Shown here in pieces: positions 7,001 to 14,999 of a DNA stretch of 36,946 nucleotides (the first letter of the stretch is position 1; each line of letters starts with the position of its first letter). This DNA is from a bacterium (GTDB lineage: Bacteria > Bacillota_I > Bacilli_A > RF39 > UBA660): NCBI GenBank assembly GCA_014846175.1, contig RKAV01000023.1:1-36946 (forward strand), given 5' to 3'. The notes under the pieces were generated by a model. It was not told where the DNA came from. It ran no database searches and worked only from the letters and a program-made list of their open reading frames with translations. A program made the translations under genes and the position numbers.

Positions 7001-8357
7001 ATTTAGCACTAATCTTTATTTTTACCTTTTTAACTTTAGGTGTATAAGTTAGTTTTACATCATCACCTGTTACTTTAACTTCAACTTCATGTTCACCAAT
7101 ACCTAAGTCTTTTAAATCTACATAGGCTTTGATAATTGATTGATCAATATTATCAATTATTGATTTGCTTCCTTTTACTACTACTGTTACTTTACTATCA
7201 GCTTCACTTGATGCTTGTACTTTATATTTTGATGTATCTAAGTTTTCCGTAGCAATAGATATATCTTGGAATTCTTTAACAGTTGAATCATCAATTACAA
7301 CTTTAACTGTTACTGTCTTAGCACTAATATCAGTAACACCAGTTGGTTTCTTAAGAGTTACGGTATAATCTTTACTCTTTTCAAGACCAGTTACATCAAT
7401 TTCAACTGGTAAAGAACTAATACTTGCTAATGATTCTTCACTACCATAGATAGTTACATTATTGATACTTGTACTTAGTGACTTGATTGCTTTACCAAAT
7501 GCTAAATCACCTTTTGGTACTATCTTCAATGGAACTTCTTTACTAGGTGATGTAATAGTTACTTTAGCTGTTACACTCTTAGGTACTATTTCTACATCAA
7601 CTACTTTACCATTTGTATCGTAAGCTACTAACTGAACATTCTTAAGTGTCATCTCTCCTGGTTCTGGATTAGCAAAATCATCTACATCAACTAATGCCTT
7701 AACAGTAGCTACTTTCTTAAGTTTTTGTTCTGCTCCTTTGATAATAACTTCACTTCTATCTAGTTCTACTTTCTCAATATTTAGTTTACTATCTAAATTA
7801 TCTTTATGTAAAACATCATAAGTTAATGTTCTAGTAGCACTTACTTTATCATAAATAGTAACTGTTACCGTTGATGGGTCTAATCTATAATCTAATGATT
7901 TAAGTCTTTGACTATATTTTAATGTTACTTTATGTTGACCTGGTTTTAGTCCAGTTAAATCAACAGTTACTCCTTCACTAGGTGATTGTTTAGCTAAGAA
8001 AATATGTCTTTTTTGACCAACCAAAGTTATATCTACATTTTTAGGCAATCCTTCTACTACATAGGCTTCTTCATTATAAGTAGCTGTTACTGGTTGATCG
8101 TATAACACTTCAGCATATTGATCTATAGTAGCACTACTTTCACCATCTATTATAAAGAATATACATAATGCTACCAATAAACTAATAACTATTAAAGTTT
8201 GTTTCCTACCTAAAAATCTTTCAATACTTTTAGCATTTTTCTTAGAAAAGTCTGTTATCTTTAAAATCAATTTTGTAATGGGAGTAATTAAAATATGATC
8301 AAAGAAAGCTCCTATATGGGAAAATAGTTTCCCAATTCCTTTACATATCTTCTTCAT
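6999..8357 (-). CDS. cdaR: CdaA regulator, YbbR-domain protein
   Basis: 452 aa. A short N-terminal cytoplasmic part, one membrane helix (about 53-71) and about four extracytoplasmic YbbR beta repeats (about 80-450), each with a pattern like VDLTGLKPGQHKVTLKY or VDLKDLGIGEHEVEVKVTG. In Firmicutes CdaR binds the membrane cyclase CdaA and tunes c-di-AMP production. The gene overlaps the 3' end of cdaA by 17 nt; its ribosome binding site (AGAGGAAGAG) lies inside cdaA, which points to translational coupling. The usual third gene, glmM, does not follow here. Confidence 0.9.
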   Translation of the reverse strand: MKKICKGIGKLFSHIGAFFDHILITPITKLILKITDFSKKNAKSIERFLGRKQTLIVISLLVALCIFFIIDGESSATIDQYAEVLYDQPVTATYNEEAYVVEGLPKNVDITLVGQKRHIFLAKQSPSEGVTVDLTGLKPGQHKVTLKYSQRLKSLDYRLDPSTVTVTIYDKVSATRTLTYDVLHKDNLDSKLNIEKVELDRSEVIIKGAEQKLKKVATVKALVDVDDFANPEPGEMTLKNVQLVAYDTNGKVVDVEIVPKSVTAKVTITSPSKEVPLKIVPKGDLAFGKAIKSLSTSINNVTIYGSEESLASISSLPVEIDVTGLEKSKDYTVTLKKPTGVTDISAKTVTVKVVIDDSTVKEFQDISIATENLDTSKYKVQASSEADSKVTVVVKGSKSIIDNIDQSIIKAYVDLKDLGIGEHEVEVKVTGDDVKLTYTPKVKKVKIKISAK

Positions 8358-9174
8358 ATAACTCTTCCTCTTCTATTTCTTCTTGATCATAAGTACTATT
8401 TGTCTTTGGTTTTAATTCATCTATTAACATCATTCTAACATCATCTAATGATAAGTTATAATAAAGTTCTCCCTTAATAGCTACTGATAAACGACCAGTT
8501 TCTTCTGATACAACTAAACAAATAGCATCTGTTTCTTCTGCTAATCCTAAAGCAGCTCTATGTCTTGTACCAACATGTTTATTTATCTTAGTACTACTGC
8601 TTGTTGGAAATACTGCTCCAGCACAAGTTATACGATCTCCTTGGATAATAACTCCTCCATCATGAAGCGGATTTCCTTCATAGAATATTGCTCCTAATAA
8701 GTCACTTGTCAAATCAGCATATACTTTTTTTGCTTTGTCTATATAGTTACCTAAACTTACATCTCGCTCTATAACAATTAAAGCTCCAATACGATTTTTT
8801 CTTAAATAATCTAGTGCTTGAATAAGTTCATAAACTAAGTGTTCTCTTTCATCTACAGTTAGCACTTTATGTCTACCAAGTAATTGATTCCTTCCTAACT
8901 GTTCTAATATATTACGTATTTCTGGTTGAAAAATAACAATAAGTGCAAGTGGTCCATACATAATGATATATTCTAGTAAAACTCCTACCGTGGTGAATCC
9001 ACATTTATCACTTATTACTTTCAAAAATACAATGATAACAACTCCTTTAAATAGAAGAGTTAATTTTACATTATTTCTAATACTTTTTAATAATATATAA
9101 ACCATTAACCAAACGATTGATATATCAATAATTTTTTTAATGATTGAAATTACCGTTGTTGCTGTAATAACCAT
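8341..9174 (-). CDS. cdaA: Diadenylate cyclase, membrane type
   Basis: Makes c-di-AMP from two ATP. Three N-terminal membrane helices (about 5-28, 40-56, 63-82) precede a DisA_N (DAC) domain (about 105-260). Active-site motifs are present: the DGA loop appears as HDGGVII (171-177), with Gly instead of the usual Ala, and the RHR motif as GTRHRAA (202-208), followed by ETDAICLVVSEETG. 277 aa is the normal length. Acidic C-terminal tail (EEIEEEELYEED). ATG is preceded by AAGGAGG. Followed by cdaR with a 17-nt overlap. Pathway roles of c-di-AMP include potassium and osmotic control and cell-wall homeostasis. Confidence 0.95.
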   Translation of the reverse strand: MVITATTVISIIKKIIDISIVWLMVYILLKSIRNNVKLTLLFKGVVIIVFLKVISDKCGFTTVGVLLEYIIMYGPLALIVIFQPEIRNILEQLGRNQLLGRHKVLTVDEREHLVYELIQALDYLRKNRIGALIVIERDVSLGNYIDKAKKVYADLTSDLLGAIFYEGNPLHDGGVIIQGDRITCAGAVFPTSSSTKINKHVGTRHRAALGLAEETDAICLVVSEETGRLSVAIKGELYYNLSLDDVRMMLIDELKPKTNSTYDQEEIEEEELYEEDM

Positions 9175-9225
9175 AGCATTCCTCCTTACCTCTTATTAGT
9201 ATACTATATTTTAATTATTTTGTAA

Positions 9226-9690
9226 TCAATTAGTTTTTATTTCTGGAACAGGATTAATTGTTTGTGTAGTTTCTTGTACAACCTGAGGAATAGGATTAAC
9301 CATTACTTTTTGTGCTACTACTTGTGATTTTTCCACAGGTTGTTGTGGTGGAATTGGTATTTGTTGTAATGGTTCACTATTCATCACATTTCCATTAACT
9401 GTTGCAACTTGAATTTGTTGATTATTATTTTGGATAATTGCTTGATTAGGATTAATTTCTTCAATTGGTGTATTAACAACTGGCATAGGTGCAGTTACTT
9501 CTAAAGATTTAACAACTTCTCCTGGTTTTGCTACTTCTGCATATTTATCTTTTTGCTTTTTTTCATTAAGTTTATTTTCTGCTATATAACCAATACATGC
9601 AAAAATTAAGATGATTAGTACTATTACATAAATTATATAACTAGGTCCACTAAGTGTATCTCTAAAAAAATGTATAAAATTCTCCATCAT
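9226..9690 (-). CDS. Single-pass membrane protein with Pro/Gln/Val-rich tail
   Basis: 154 aa. N-terminal membrane helix (about 17-35, YIIYVIVLIILIFACIGYI), then a short Lys-rich stretch and a low-complexity tail rich in Pro, Gln, Asn and Val without recognisable domain. Two tandem ATGs follow GAGGGTG. It has its own promoter. It ends with TGA, and an in-frame TAA follows four codons later. It lies directly upstream of cdaA on the same strand (51 nt gap), so partial co-transcription is possible. No function can be assigned. Confidence 0.65.
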   Translation of the reverse strand: MMENFIHFFRDTLSGPSYIIYVIVLIILIFACIGYIAENKLNEKKQKDKYAEVAKPGEVVKSLEVTAPMPVVNTPIEEINPNQAIIQNNNQQIQVATVNGNVMNSEPLQQIPIPPQQPVEKSQVVAQKVMVNPIPQVVQETTQTINPVPEIKTN

Positions 9691-9711
9691 TCACCCTCTA
9701 TTCTTACTCTT

Positions 9712-9740
9712 ATAATAACATTAACAAGCCTGTTTTTCAA
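9712..9740 (-). promoter_or_regulatory. Promoter of the Pro/Gln-rich membrane protein gene
   Basis: Minus strand: TTGAAA (9740-9735), 17-nt spacer, TATTAT (9717-9712). Confidence 0.5.
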
Positions 9741-9744
9741 GAAT

Positions 9745-11553
9745 TTAATTTTTTTTAACTAATAATAAATAGACATAGCTTACATAAAACGGTATCAAGA
9801 AAGTAAATGGCATACTATATCGAAAATATGTATTAGCTGGAGAAATAAAACATATAGCTAATGATAAAAGACTTGGTAATATAGCAATTATATATTTCCT
9901 ATACTTTGATATTAATAAATAAACGATTATAGTAAGTAATAACATTGCAGAAAATCCTATATTAGATATTAATCCTATTAAAGGTATATAAGGAAATATA
10001 ATTCCATAAGCTGATAATACAATTCTTAATGGTACTAATTTATTATAATGATAATTAACTAAATTATCTTCGGTTATTAACTTATTATTATTTTTTCCTG
10101 AATATATATACCAATTAGATGTATCTGGATAAAAATAACCAAATGTATTATTAAGTGTTGCTTCTATATAAGTATCTGGATGCTTTAAAAGTTCTTTTTT
10201 CCAAACTCCAAAGTAATCTTTTAATTCTTTCTTAGTTGTATATTTATTATATTTATTTTTAACAGGATCAGCTAAATTAGGATTATATCTATCTTTTAAT
10301 GTATCGTATTCTAATACTTTATCTATCTTTTTTTTATCTTCTAAAGGTATATCATCACCATGTTCTTTTACATATCGTGCTGTTTGTTGAAATGGAACTG
10401 ATAGTGTTTCTCTTATACTACCTGCTGGTATTTTTAAAGCTGGTAAAAGTATTTTATCGTAAGATATATAAGTACTTATTACAAATAGTAGGACAGCTGT
10501 TAAATAGATAAATTCTTTTCTTCTATAAATAGCTAGTACTAAAATAGTACCAACCACTACATATATTCCATTATTTCTTAATAAATACAGTAATATACTT
10601 AATAATAGTAAAACTATATATTTAGATGTTTTTATTTCTTTATCATCTAATATAGTAAATAAGGTTATAACAAAGAAAATAATTATAGCTGTATATAATG
10701 TATCTTTAACAGCACTCATAGCATAGAAAGGAAACATTGGTACTAGTGAATATATCATAAGTAAAATAAATGATAGTACTAATGATTTCTTTTTCTTATA
10801 AAGATAATATATTGTATAAGCTAAACTACTAGCAAGAGTAATACTTTGCATTATAGCATAAATAAACAATCCTAAATTATCACTACCTAACAATCTACCT
10901 AATTTAATAGAACCACCTAAAAGCATCGTATGAAAAACAGGATGATGATTAGTAAGATTAACCTTGTCTGATAATGGTATAACATAATCTATATATTTAG
11001 TTTTTACATTAAAAAACTGTTTTATTTGAAAACTTGGATCTTTTGATAGTATTAATGGATAAAATGCTATCATATAAATCAACCAAAATAGTAACATAAC
11101 AATTAACGAAAATAGGAATGGATGTTCTTGAAACAGTTTAACTAGCTTATTATTGGTATTAACTTTTATAGTTCTTTTTCTTTCTAAAAGTGTATCTATA
11201 AAACAAAATATAGTCTTTATTAAATAATAATAACAAAATACTTGCATTATACTTATCAAGAATAACGGAACAGTTGAAAATACTAGATTCCATGAAGATA
11301 TTTCTTGATAACTATAACCTATTACACAACATAGTGAAAAAATAACTGCTAGAATATGTTTTAATGGATGCAGCTTTTTGCTATATTTCTTATAGAATAG
11401 ATATATAAAAATCGTAGTAATTGCCATCATTGTAAAACTTAACTTTACTATATTTATATTAGGTATTAATCCATCATAAATCATTTTTTTATTAATAGAT
11501 ATAGCTATAACTGTTAATATACTTAAGAAAAAATATTTAATATTATTTTTCAC
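9745..11553 (-). CDS. Polytopic membrane protein, GT-C glycosyltransferase-like (DUF6020-like)
   Basis: 602 aa with roughly 13 hydrophobic helices. After the first five helices comes an extracytoplasmic loop with YPLILSKDPSFQIKQFFN and later a conserved-looking TNHHPVFHTMLLGG motif, an arrangement typical of lipid-linked-sugar (GT-C type) transferases and of the DUF6020 family as I remember it. A large soluble loop (about 385-480) sits between the last groups of helices. The gene starts with GTG, 5 nt after GAGGAG. It diverges from the GT2 gene at 11695, and both probably act in surface polysaccharide or glycolipid assembly; the substrate cannot be told from sequence. Confidence 0.65.
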   Translation of the reverse strand: MKNNIKYFFLSILTVIAISINKKMIYDGLIPNINIVKLSFTMMAITTIFIYLFYKKYSKKLHPLKHILAVIFSLCCVIGYSYQEISSWNLVFSTVPLFLISIMQVFCYYYLIKTIFCFIDTLLERKRTIKVNTNNKLVKLFQEHPFLFSLIVMLLFWLIYMIAFYPLILSKDPSFQIKQFFNVKTKYIDYVIPLSDKVNLTNHHPVFHTMLLGGSIKLGRLLGSDNLGLFIYAIMQSITLASSLAYTIYYLYKKKKSLVLSFILLMIYSLVPMFPFYAMSAVKDTLYTAIIIFFVITLFTILDDKEIKTSKYIVLLLLSILLYLLRNNGIYVVVGTILVLAIYRRKEFIYLTAVLLFVISTYISYDKILLPALKIPAGSIRETLSVPFQQTARYVKEHGDDIPLEDKKKIDKVLEYDTLKDRYNPNLADPVKNKYNKYTTKKELKDYFGVWKKELLKHPDTYIEATLNNTFGYFYPDTSNWYIYSGKNNNKLITEDNLVNYHYNKLVPLRIVLSAYGIIFPYIPLIGLISNIGFSAMLLLTIIVYLLISKYRKYIIAILPSLLSLAICFISPANTYFRYSMPFTFLIPFYVSYVYLLLVKKN

Positions 11554-11694
11554 AAAATCTCCTCATTCCTATAACAATTATATAATATTTAAGAAAAAAA
11601 AGAATGTTTTTCTTTATTTAAATTGTAAATAGTTGTCGACTAATTAAATTTATTAATATTAAATACTACTCATATTCTTTAATGAGGTGACGTA

Positions 11695-12999
11695 ATGGGA
11701 ACTAGTATTATTATTCTTACTTATAATCATTTAGAAAAAACAATAAGATGTATTGAAAGTATTAGAAGATATACTAAAGGTGAAATTTATGAAATTATCG
11801 TAGTAGATAATAATTCTAAAGATGATACTGTTAATTGGTTGAAAAAACAAACTGATATTACTGTAATTTATAATAATGATAATTTAGGATTTCCTAAAGG
11901 ATGCAATCAAGGTATTAGTAAAGCCAATAAGAGTTATGATATTCTTCTTTTAAATAATGATACTATTGTAACTACTAATTGGTTAAGTAATTTAAGAAAG
12001 TGTCTATATTCCAAAGATAATATTGGAGCAGTTGGTCCTATTTCTAATTGTAATGATAATTTACAAGGATGTAATTTTATTTTCAAAGATTATAATGAGA
12101 TGCAAATAAAATCTATGAAAAATAATATTAGTGACAGTAATAGGTGGGAAGAAAAAGTTTTTCTTACTGGCTTTTGTTTACTTATTAAAAGAGCTGTTTT
12201 TAATAAAATAGAAATGTTAGATGAAAAATATAGTCCTGGATATATAGAAGATAATGATTTAGCACTAAAAATATTATCAATTGGTTATAAGTTATTTTTA
12301 TGTCATGATTCTTTTGTTTATCATGAAAGGGGTACTAGTTTTAGGGAAGATATTAATACGTTTAACGCCCTTATTTTAAGAAATAGGTCTATTTTTGAAG
12401 ATAAATGGAACTTTTCCTGTTTTGAATTTGATAATAACAAGAATCATTCTATCTTTTTAGCTAATAATCCTAAAGATATTTTAGATTATAATTCTTCAAT
12501 TGGAGTATCTTCTTTAAGAATTAAACATTTCTTTAGAAATAGTAATATCATTTCACTTGAAGAGGATGTTAATAAAAGAAAGTTTAGTAATATGTTTTTT
12601 AAAACGGTAAGTTGTTTAGTAGAATTAGATAGTAATAGTTTTGATACTATTTTCATTGGTAATTATTTAGAAAGAGTTGATAATCCTATTTTATTTCTTA
12701 ATAGTCTAAGACCTTATCTTAAGGATAAAGGAAGAATAATTGGGGAATTTAAAAATGTTAGTTGTCTTAAAAATATTAATTTATTATTAAGTGATAATTG
12801 GTATTATGAAAATTTTGAGAAACAAAACTATTTTACAAGTAGCGATATTAGTCGTTTAGCAATTGATTCTGGTTATAAAGTTACTATGTTTTATCCTTTC
12901 ACTTATAGTTTAAATGATAAAGAAAAAGAATTAGAAAAGTTATTTAATTCTAATTCTCTCAATATAAATTATTATTCTTTTGTGCTTGAAAAAGCATAA
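11695..12999 (+). CDS. GT2 glycosyltransferase fused to a methyltransferase-like domain
   Basis: 434 aa. Residues 1-245 are a GT-A/GT2 transferase: SIIILTYNHLEKT at the start, VVDNNS (36-41), the metal-binding LLNNDT (85-90), the catalytic YIEDNDLA (183-190) and HERGTS (210-215). These are all in the expected order of rhamnosyl/dTDP-sugar-type transferases. Residues about 250-434 look like a class I methyltransferase relative (FDTIFIGNYLERVDNPILFLNSLRPYLK is the post-motif region), but no clear glycine-rich SAM motif is visible, so activity is uncertain. Ribosome binding site GAGGTGA, 4 nt before the ATG. Divergent from the GT-C-like gene and convergent, with no gap, with the PopT gene. Confidence 0.8.
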   Translation: MGTSIIILTYNHLEKTIRCIESIRRYTKGEIYEIIVVDNNSKDDTVNWLKKQTDITVIYNNDNLGFPKGCNQGISKANKSYDILLLNNDTIVTTNWLSNLRKCLYSKDNIGAVGPISNCNDNLQGCNFIFKDYNEMQIKSMKNNISDSNRWEEKVFLTGFCLLIKRAVFNKIEMLDEKYSPGYIEDNDLALKILSIGYKLFLCHDSFVYHERGTSFREDINTFNALILRNRSIFEDKWNFSCFEFDNNKNHSIFLANNPKDILDYNSSIGVSSLRIKHFFRNSNIISLEEDVNKRKFSNMFFKTVSCLVELDSNSFDTIFIGNYLERVDNPILFLNSLRPYLKDKGRIIGEFKNVSCLKNINLLLSDNWYYENFEKQNYFTSSDISRLAIDSGYKVTMFYPFTYSLNDKEKELEKLFNSNSLNINYYSFVLEKA

Positions 13000-13887
13000 T
13001 TATTCATCTTTTGCTAGTTCTTTTTTATAGAATGGTAAATTTTTAACTTGTTGAAATGCTAAAACTATTACTACTCCTATAATGAAGAATATTATACTAA
13101 ATGTTTTTAATGTCATAGCATCTTGTGGTACTTTTAATGTTGTTGGTCCAATCACTATTGCATATAAAGAACCAATCATCATACCAATAATGGCATATAC
13201 AATAGCACTACGATGATTATCTAGTAGTTTCTTGATTAGTCTTAAAACTGTTGCTACTCCAAAAAGGATACCAAGTCCTAAGGCGAATAGTAAGGTAAAA
13301 CTACTAAAGTCAAAGTGTAGAAAATCTTTTACTCCATTTATTACTGGAATATATAAACCAAAGGATAAAAGTATTGTTGATCCAGATATTCCTGGTAATA
13401 CCATTGCAGAGATAGCTAGCATTCCTGCTATAAATATATAGATAAACATAACTATATTTAAATGGGTTAAGTCTAAGTTACTTCCCATTTTTAATGATGA
13501 TAATAAAATAACAACACCTGCCCCAACAATAGCCCAGATAATATTTTTATATTTCCCTTTAACAGATTCTTTTTCTTCCATAATCATTACTGGAATTGCT
13601 GCTATAATGAATCCTAAGAATAGGGAACTCATCTTGTATATTTCTTTGTCAAATAAGTTTGCTAGAATAGTAACAGCTAATCCCATTCCAACAATCCATC
13701 CTACAAATATCTTAGCTAGAAATTTAATTGATTTTATTTTTTCTTCTTTTGTACCTTTCATTAAATAGTTTAATGAATTAATAAATTTATCAAAAAATCC
13801 CATTAAAAATGCAATTGTTCCACCACTTACTCCTGGAACACTATCAGCTAATGCCATAAAGAATCCTCTTATAAAGTCAATAATCAT
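13000..13887 (-). CDS. popT: Polyprenyl-phosphate transporter, DUF368 family (PopT-like)
   Basis: 295 aa, about 8-9 membrane helices. The two family signature loops are visible: DSVPGVSGGTIAFLMGF (about 16-32) and VLPGISGSTILLSFGLY (about 163-179), an internal repeat that gives the inverted topology. DUF368 proteins have been shown to recycle undecaprenyl phosphate to the cytoplasmic face for wall and polysaccharide synthesis. This fits the glycosyltransferase genes next door. AAAGGTGG precedes the ATG; an extended -10 (TGCTATACT) lies about 65 nt upstream. Its stop codon touches the stop codon of the convergent GT2 gene. Confidence 0.88.
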   Translation of the reverse strand: MIIDFIRGFFMALADSVPGVSGGTIAFLMGFFDKFINSLNYLMKGTKEEKIKSIKFLAKIFVGWIVGMGLAVTILANLFDKEIYKMSSLFLGFIIAAIPVMIMEEKESVKGKYKNIIWAIVGAGVVILLSSLKMGSNLDLTHLNIVMFIYIFIAGMLAISAMVLPGISGSTILLSFGLYIPVINGVKDFLHFDFSSFTLLFALGLGILFGVATVLRLIKKLLDNHRSAIVYAIIGMMIGSLYAIVIGPTTLKVPQDAMTLKTFSIIFFIIGVVIVLAFQQVKNLPFYKKELAKDE

Positions 13888-14045
13888 TAATATCCACCTT
13901 TCTTTATCATATTATGATTTTATTTATTTGATAATCACAAATGATATATTGAGTATAGCATAATTCCATAAAAAAAAATAGCTAGCATTTTTGTTATTTT
14001 TACAATTAAATTGTTACGAGTTTTACTAAAAAATTAATAATTAAA

Positions 14046-14074
14046 TTGTTTTTATTCAACACAAATAATATAAT
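14046..14074 (+). promoter_or_regulatory. Promoter of the candidate type I toxin mRNA
   Basis: Plus strand: TTGTTT (14046-14051), 17-nt spacer, TATAAT (14069-14074). Predicted start near 14081. The 12-nt block AATTAAATTGTT covering the -35 also occurs about 37 bp upstream. Confidence 0.65.
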
Positions 14075-14107
14075 TAAGCACAGGGAATACTAACTGTTAG
14101 AGTACTT

Positions 14108-14131
14108 GCCAACTTCTTATAAGAAGGTGGC
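14108..14131 (+). promoter_or_regulatory. Hairpin sequestering the toxin Shine-Dalgarno
   Basis: The self-complementary CTTCTTATAAGAAG is extended by GCCA/TGGC across one A-G mismatch. The 3' arm contains the ribosome binding site (GAAGGTGG) of the 29-aa ORF at 14140. Hidden Shine-Dalgarno sequences are a hallmark of type I toxin mRNAs. Confidence 0.65.
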
Positions 14132-14139
14132 TTGATATT

Positions 14140-14229
14140 ATGAAGAAAAAAGATTTATTAATCTCATTTCTAATACTAATTATCATTTTATTAATAGTTT
14201 CTTTAATGATTCTAGGTATAAAAAAATAG
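14140..14229 (+). CDS. Candidate type I toxin: 29-aa hydrophobic peptide
   Basis: ATG at 14140 with GAAGGTGG 9 nt upstream, TAG at 14227. The peptide starts MKKKD, has a single unbroken hydrophobic stretch of about 20 Leu/Ile/Val/Met residues and ends GIKK. This is the usual plan of membrane-acting type I toxins (Fst/Ldr/TxpA class), although I do not recognise the exact family. The support lies mostly in its surroundings: own consensus promoter, Shine-Dalgarno in a hairpin, own terminator, and an antisense transcription unit overlapping the 3' end including the stop codon. Alternative: a small membrane peptide with a leader role; no downstream gene on this strand supports that. Confidence 0.6.
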   Translation: MKKKDLLISFLILIIILLIVSLMILGIKK

Positions 14230-14266
14230 TACTCAATCCATTAAACCGAATGTAAATTAAGTACTA
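14220..14266 (-). terminator. Terminator of the antisense RNA
   Basis: TAGTACTCAAT (14227-14237) pairs with ATTAAGTACTA (14256-14266): 11 bp with one G-T pair, then T7 on the minus strand (forward A run 14220-14226). Confidence 0.65.
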
Positions 14267-14315
14267 AACCAATTATTTATGGTAAGTACTCAACATCGCA
14301 AAGTTAAGTACTACC
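14220..14315 (-). ncRNA. Candidate antisense antitoxin RNA
   Basis: On the minus strand a TATAAT (14327-14322) would start an RNA near 14315. That RNA begins with a 13-bp hairpin (14281-14315), and about 95 nt later ends at an 11-bp stem (14256-14266 with 14227-14237) followed by a T7 run. It is fully complementary to the toxin mRNA's 3' untranslated region and its stop codon. The -35 region is weak (AGTATG at 17 nt); an alternative promoter TTGTTA-17-CATTAT lies further upstream. It contains four of the five AGTACT repeats of the locus; the fifth is in the toxin leader, just before the Shine-Dalgarno hairpin, so the two RNAs could also pair there. Confidence 0.55.
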
Positions 14316-14321
14316 TTTTTT
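14281..14321 (+). terminator. Terminator of the toxin mRNA
   Basis: GGTAAGTACTCAAC (14281-14294) pairs with GTTAAGTACTACC (14303-14315) with one bulge and one mismatch, 8-nt loop, then T6. On the opposite strand the same hairpin forms the 5' end of the antisense RNA. Confidence 0.7.
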
Positions 14322-14411
14322 ATTATATGCAAGTATTTTACTTACATACTAATAATGTCATAAAAATTAATTTTTAACAAGTTGCTTTTGACCTGCCTAG
14401 GGCTTTATTCT

Positions 14412-14930
14412 TTAATATATTTTCTCTTGAGTAAATATATATTGATAAAATTCTTCACAACTAAGGTGATATTTTTTAGGTTTTTGATATTCATATAAAT
14501 GAACTTTATCAGTTGATTCTATTTCATCTTTTCTGCTTCTTAAAAACTTTTCTTTAACATCTAATAATAACTCATTCAAAGTATTATATTCATGAATACC
14601 TTTTTCATCATACCAAGAATGTTCAAACCAGTAGACTTTATTATTCTTATAAAATACAAGAAAAGTATGTGATGGTAGTGTATCATGATTGTCTGCATAG
14701 ATAAAGTATGTTTTATTTTTGATACTATTGTCTGTAAATAGTTTTCTTTCTAATTCCACTTGATCCCAACAGACACCTTTCTTTTTTATTAATAATTCTT
14801 CTGGTGACATAAGATAATAAATCTTATTAAAAACTTGCTCTACATCTTTATCTTTAAAGATATCATTTGAAGAATTATCTAAAAAGCCATACTCAATAGT
14901 GTCCATTATTTTCATTATCTCATTCATCAT
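14412..14930 (-). CDS. Small transglutaminase-like cysteine protein
   Basis: 172 aa, no signal peptide, so cytoplasmic. The pattern is that of the transglutaminase-like superfamily: catalytic Cys54 in GVCWDQVELER, His88 in LPSHTFLVFY, and a following strand with acidic/aromatic residues (YWFEHSWYDEKGIHEY, 100-115) which would supply the third residue. Such small stand-alone members are usually peptidases or amidases rather than true transglutaminases. AAAGGAG lies 7 nt before the first of two tandem ATGs. It follows the radical SAM gene in the same direction with a 69-nt gap. Substrate unknown. Confidence 0.6.
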   Translation of the reverse strand: MMNEIMKIMDTIEYGFLDNSSNDIFKDKDVEQVFNKIYYLMSPEELLIKKKGVCWDQVELERKLFTDNSIKNKTYFIYADNHDTLPSHTFLVFYKNNKVYWFEHSWYDEKGIHEYNTLNELLLDVKEKFLRSRKDEIESTDKVHLYEYQKPKKYHLSCEEFYQYIFTQEKIY

Positions 14931-14999
14931 TTATTCACTCCTTTACTATTATCATTTTCTAATACCATTTGATATTTATTGTTAATTACTTTTTTACTT

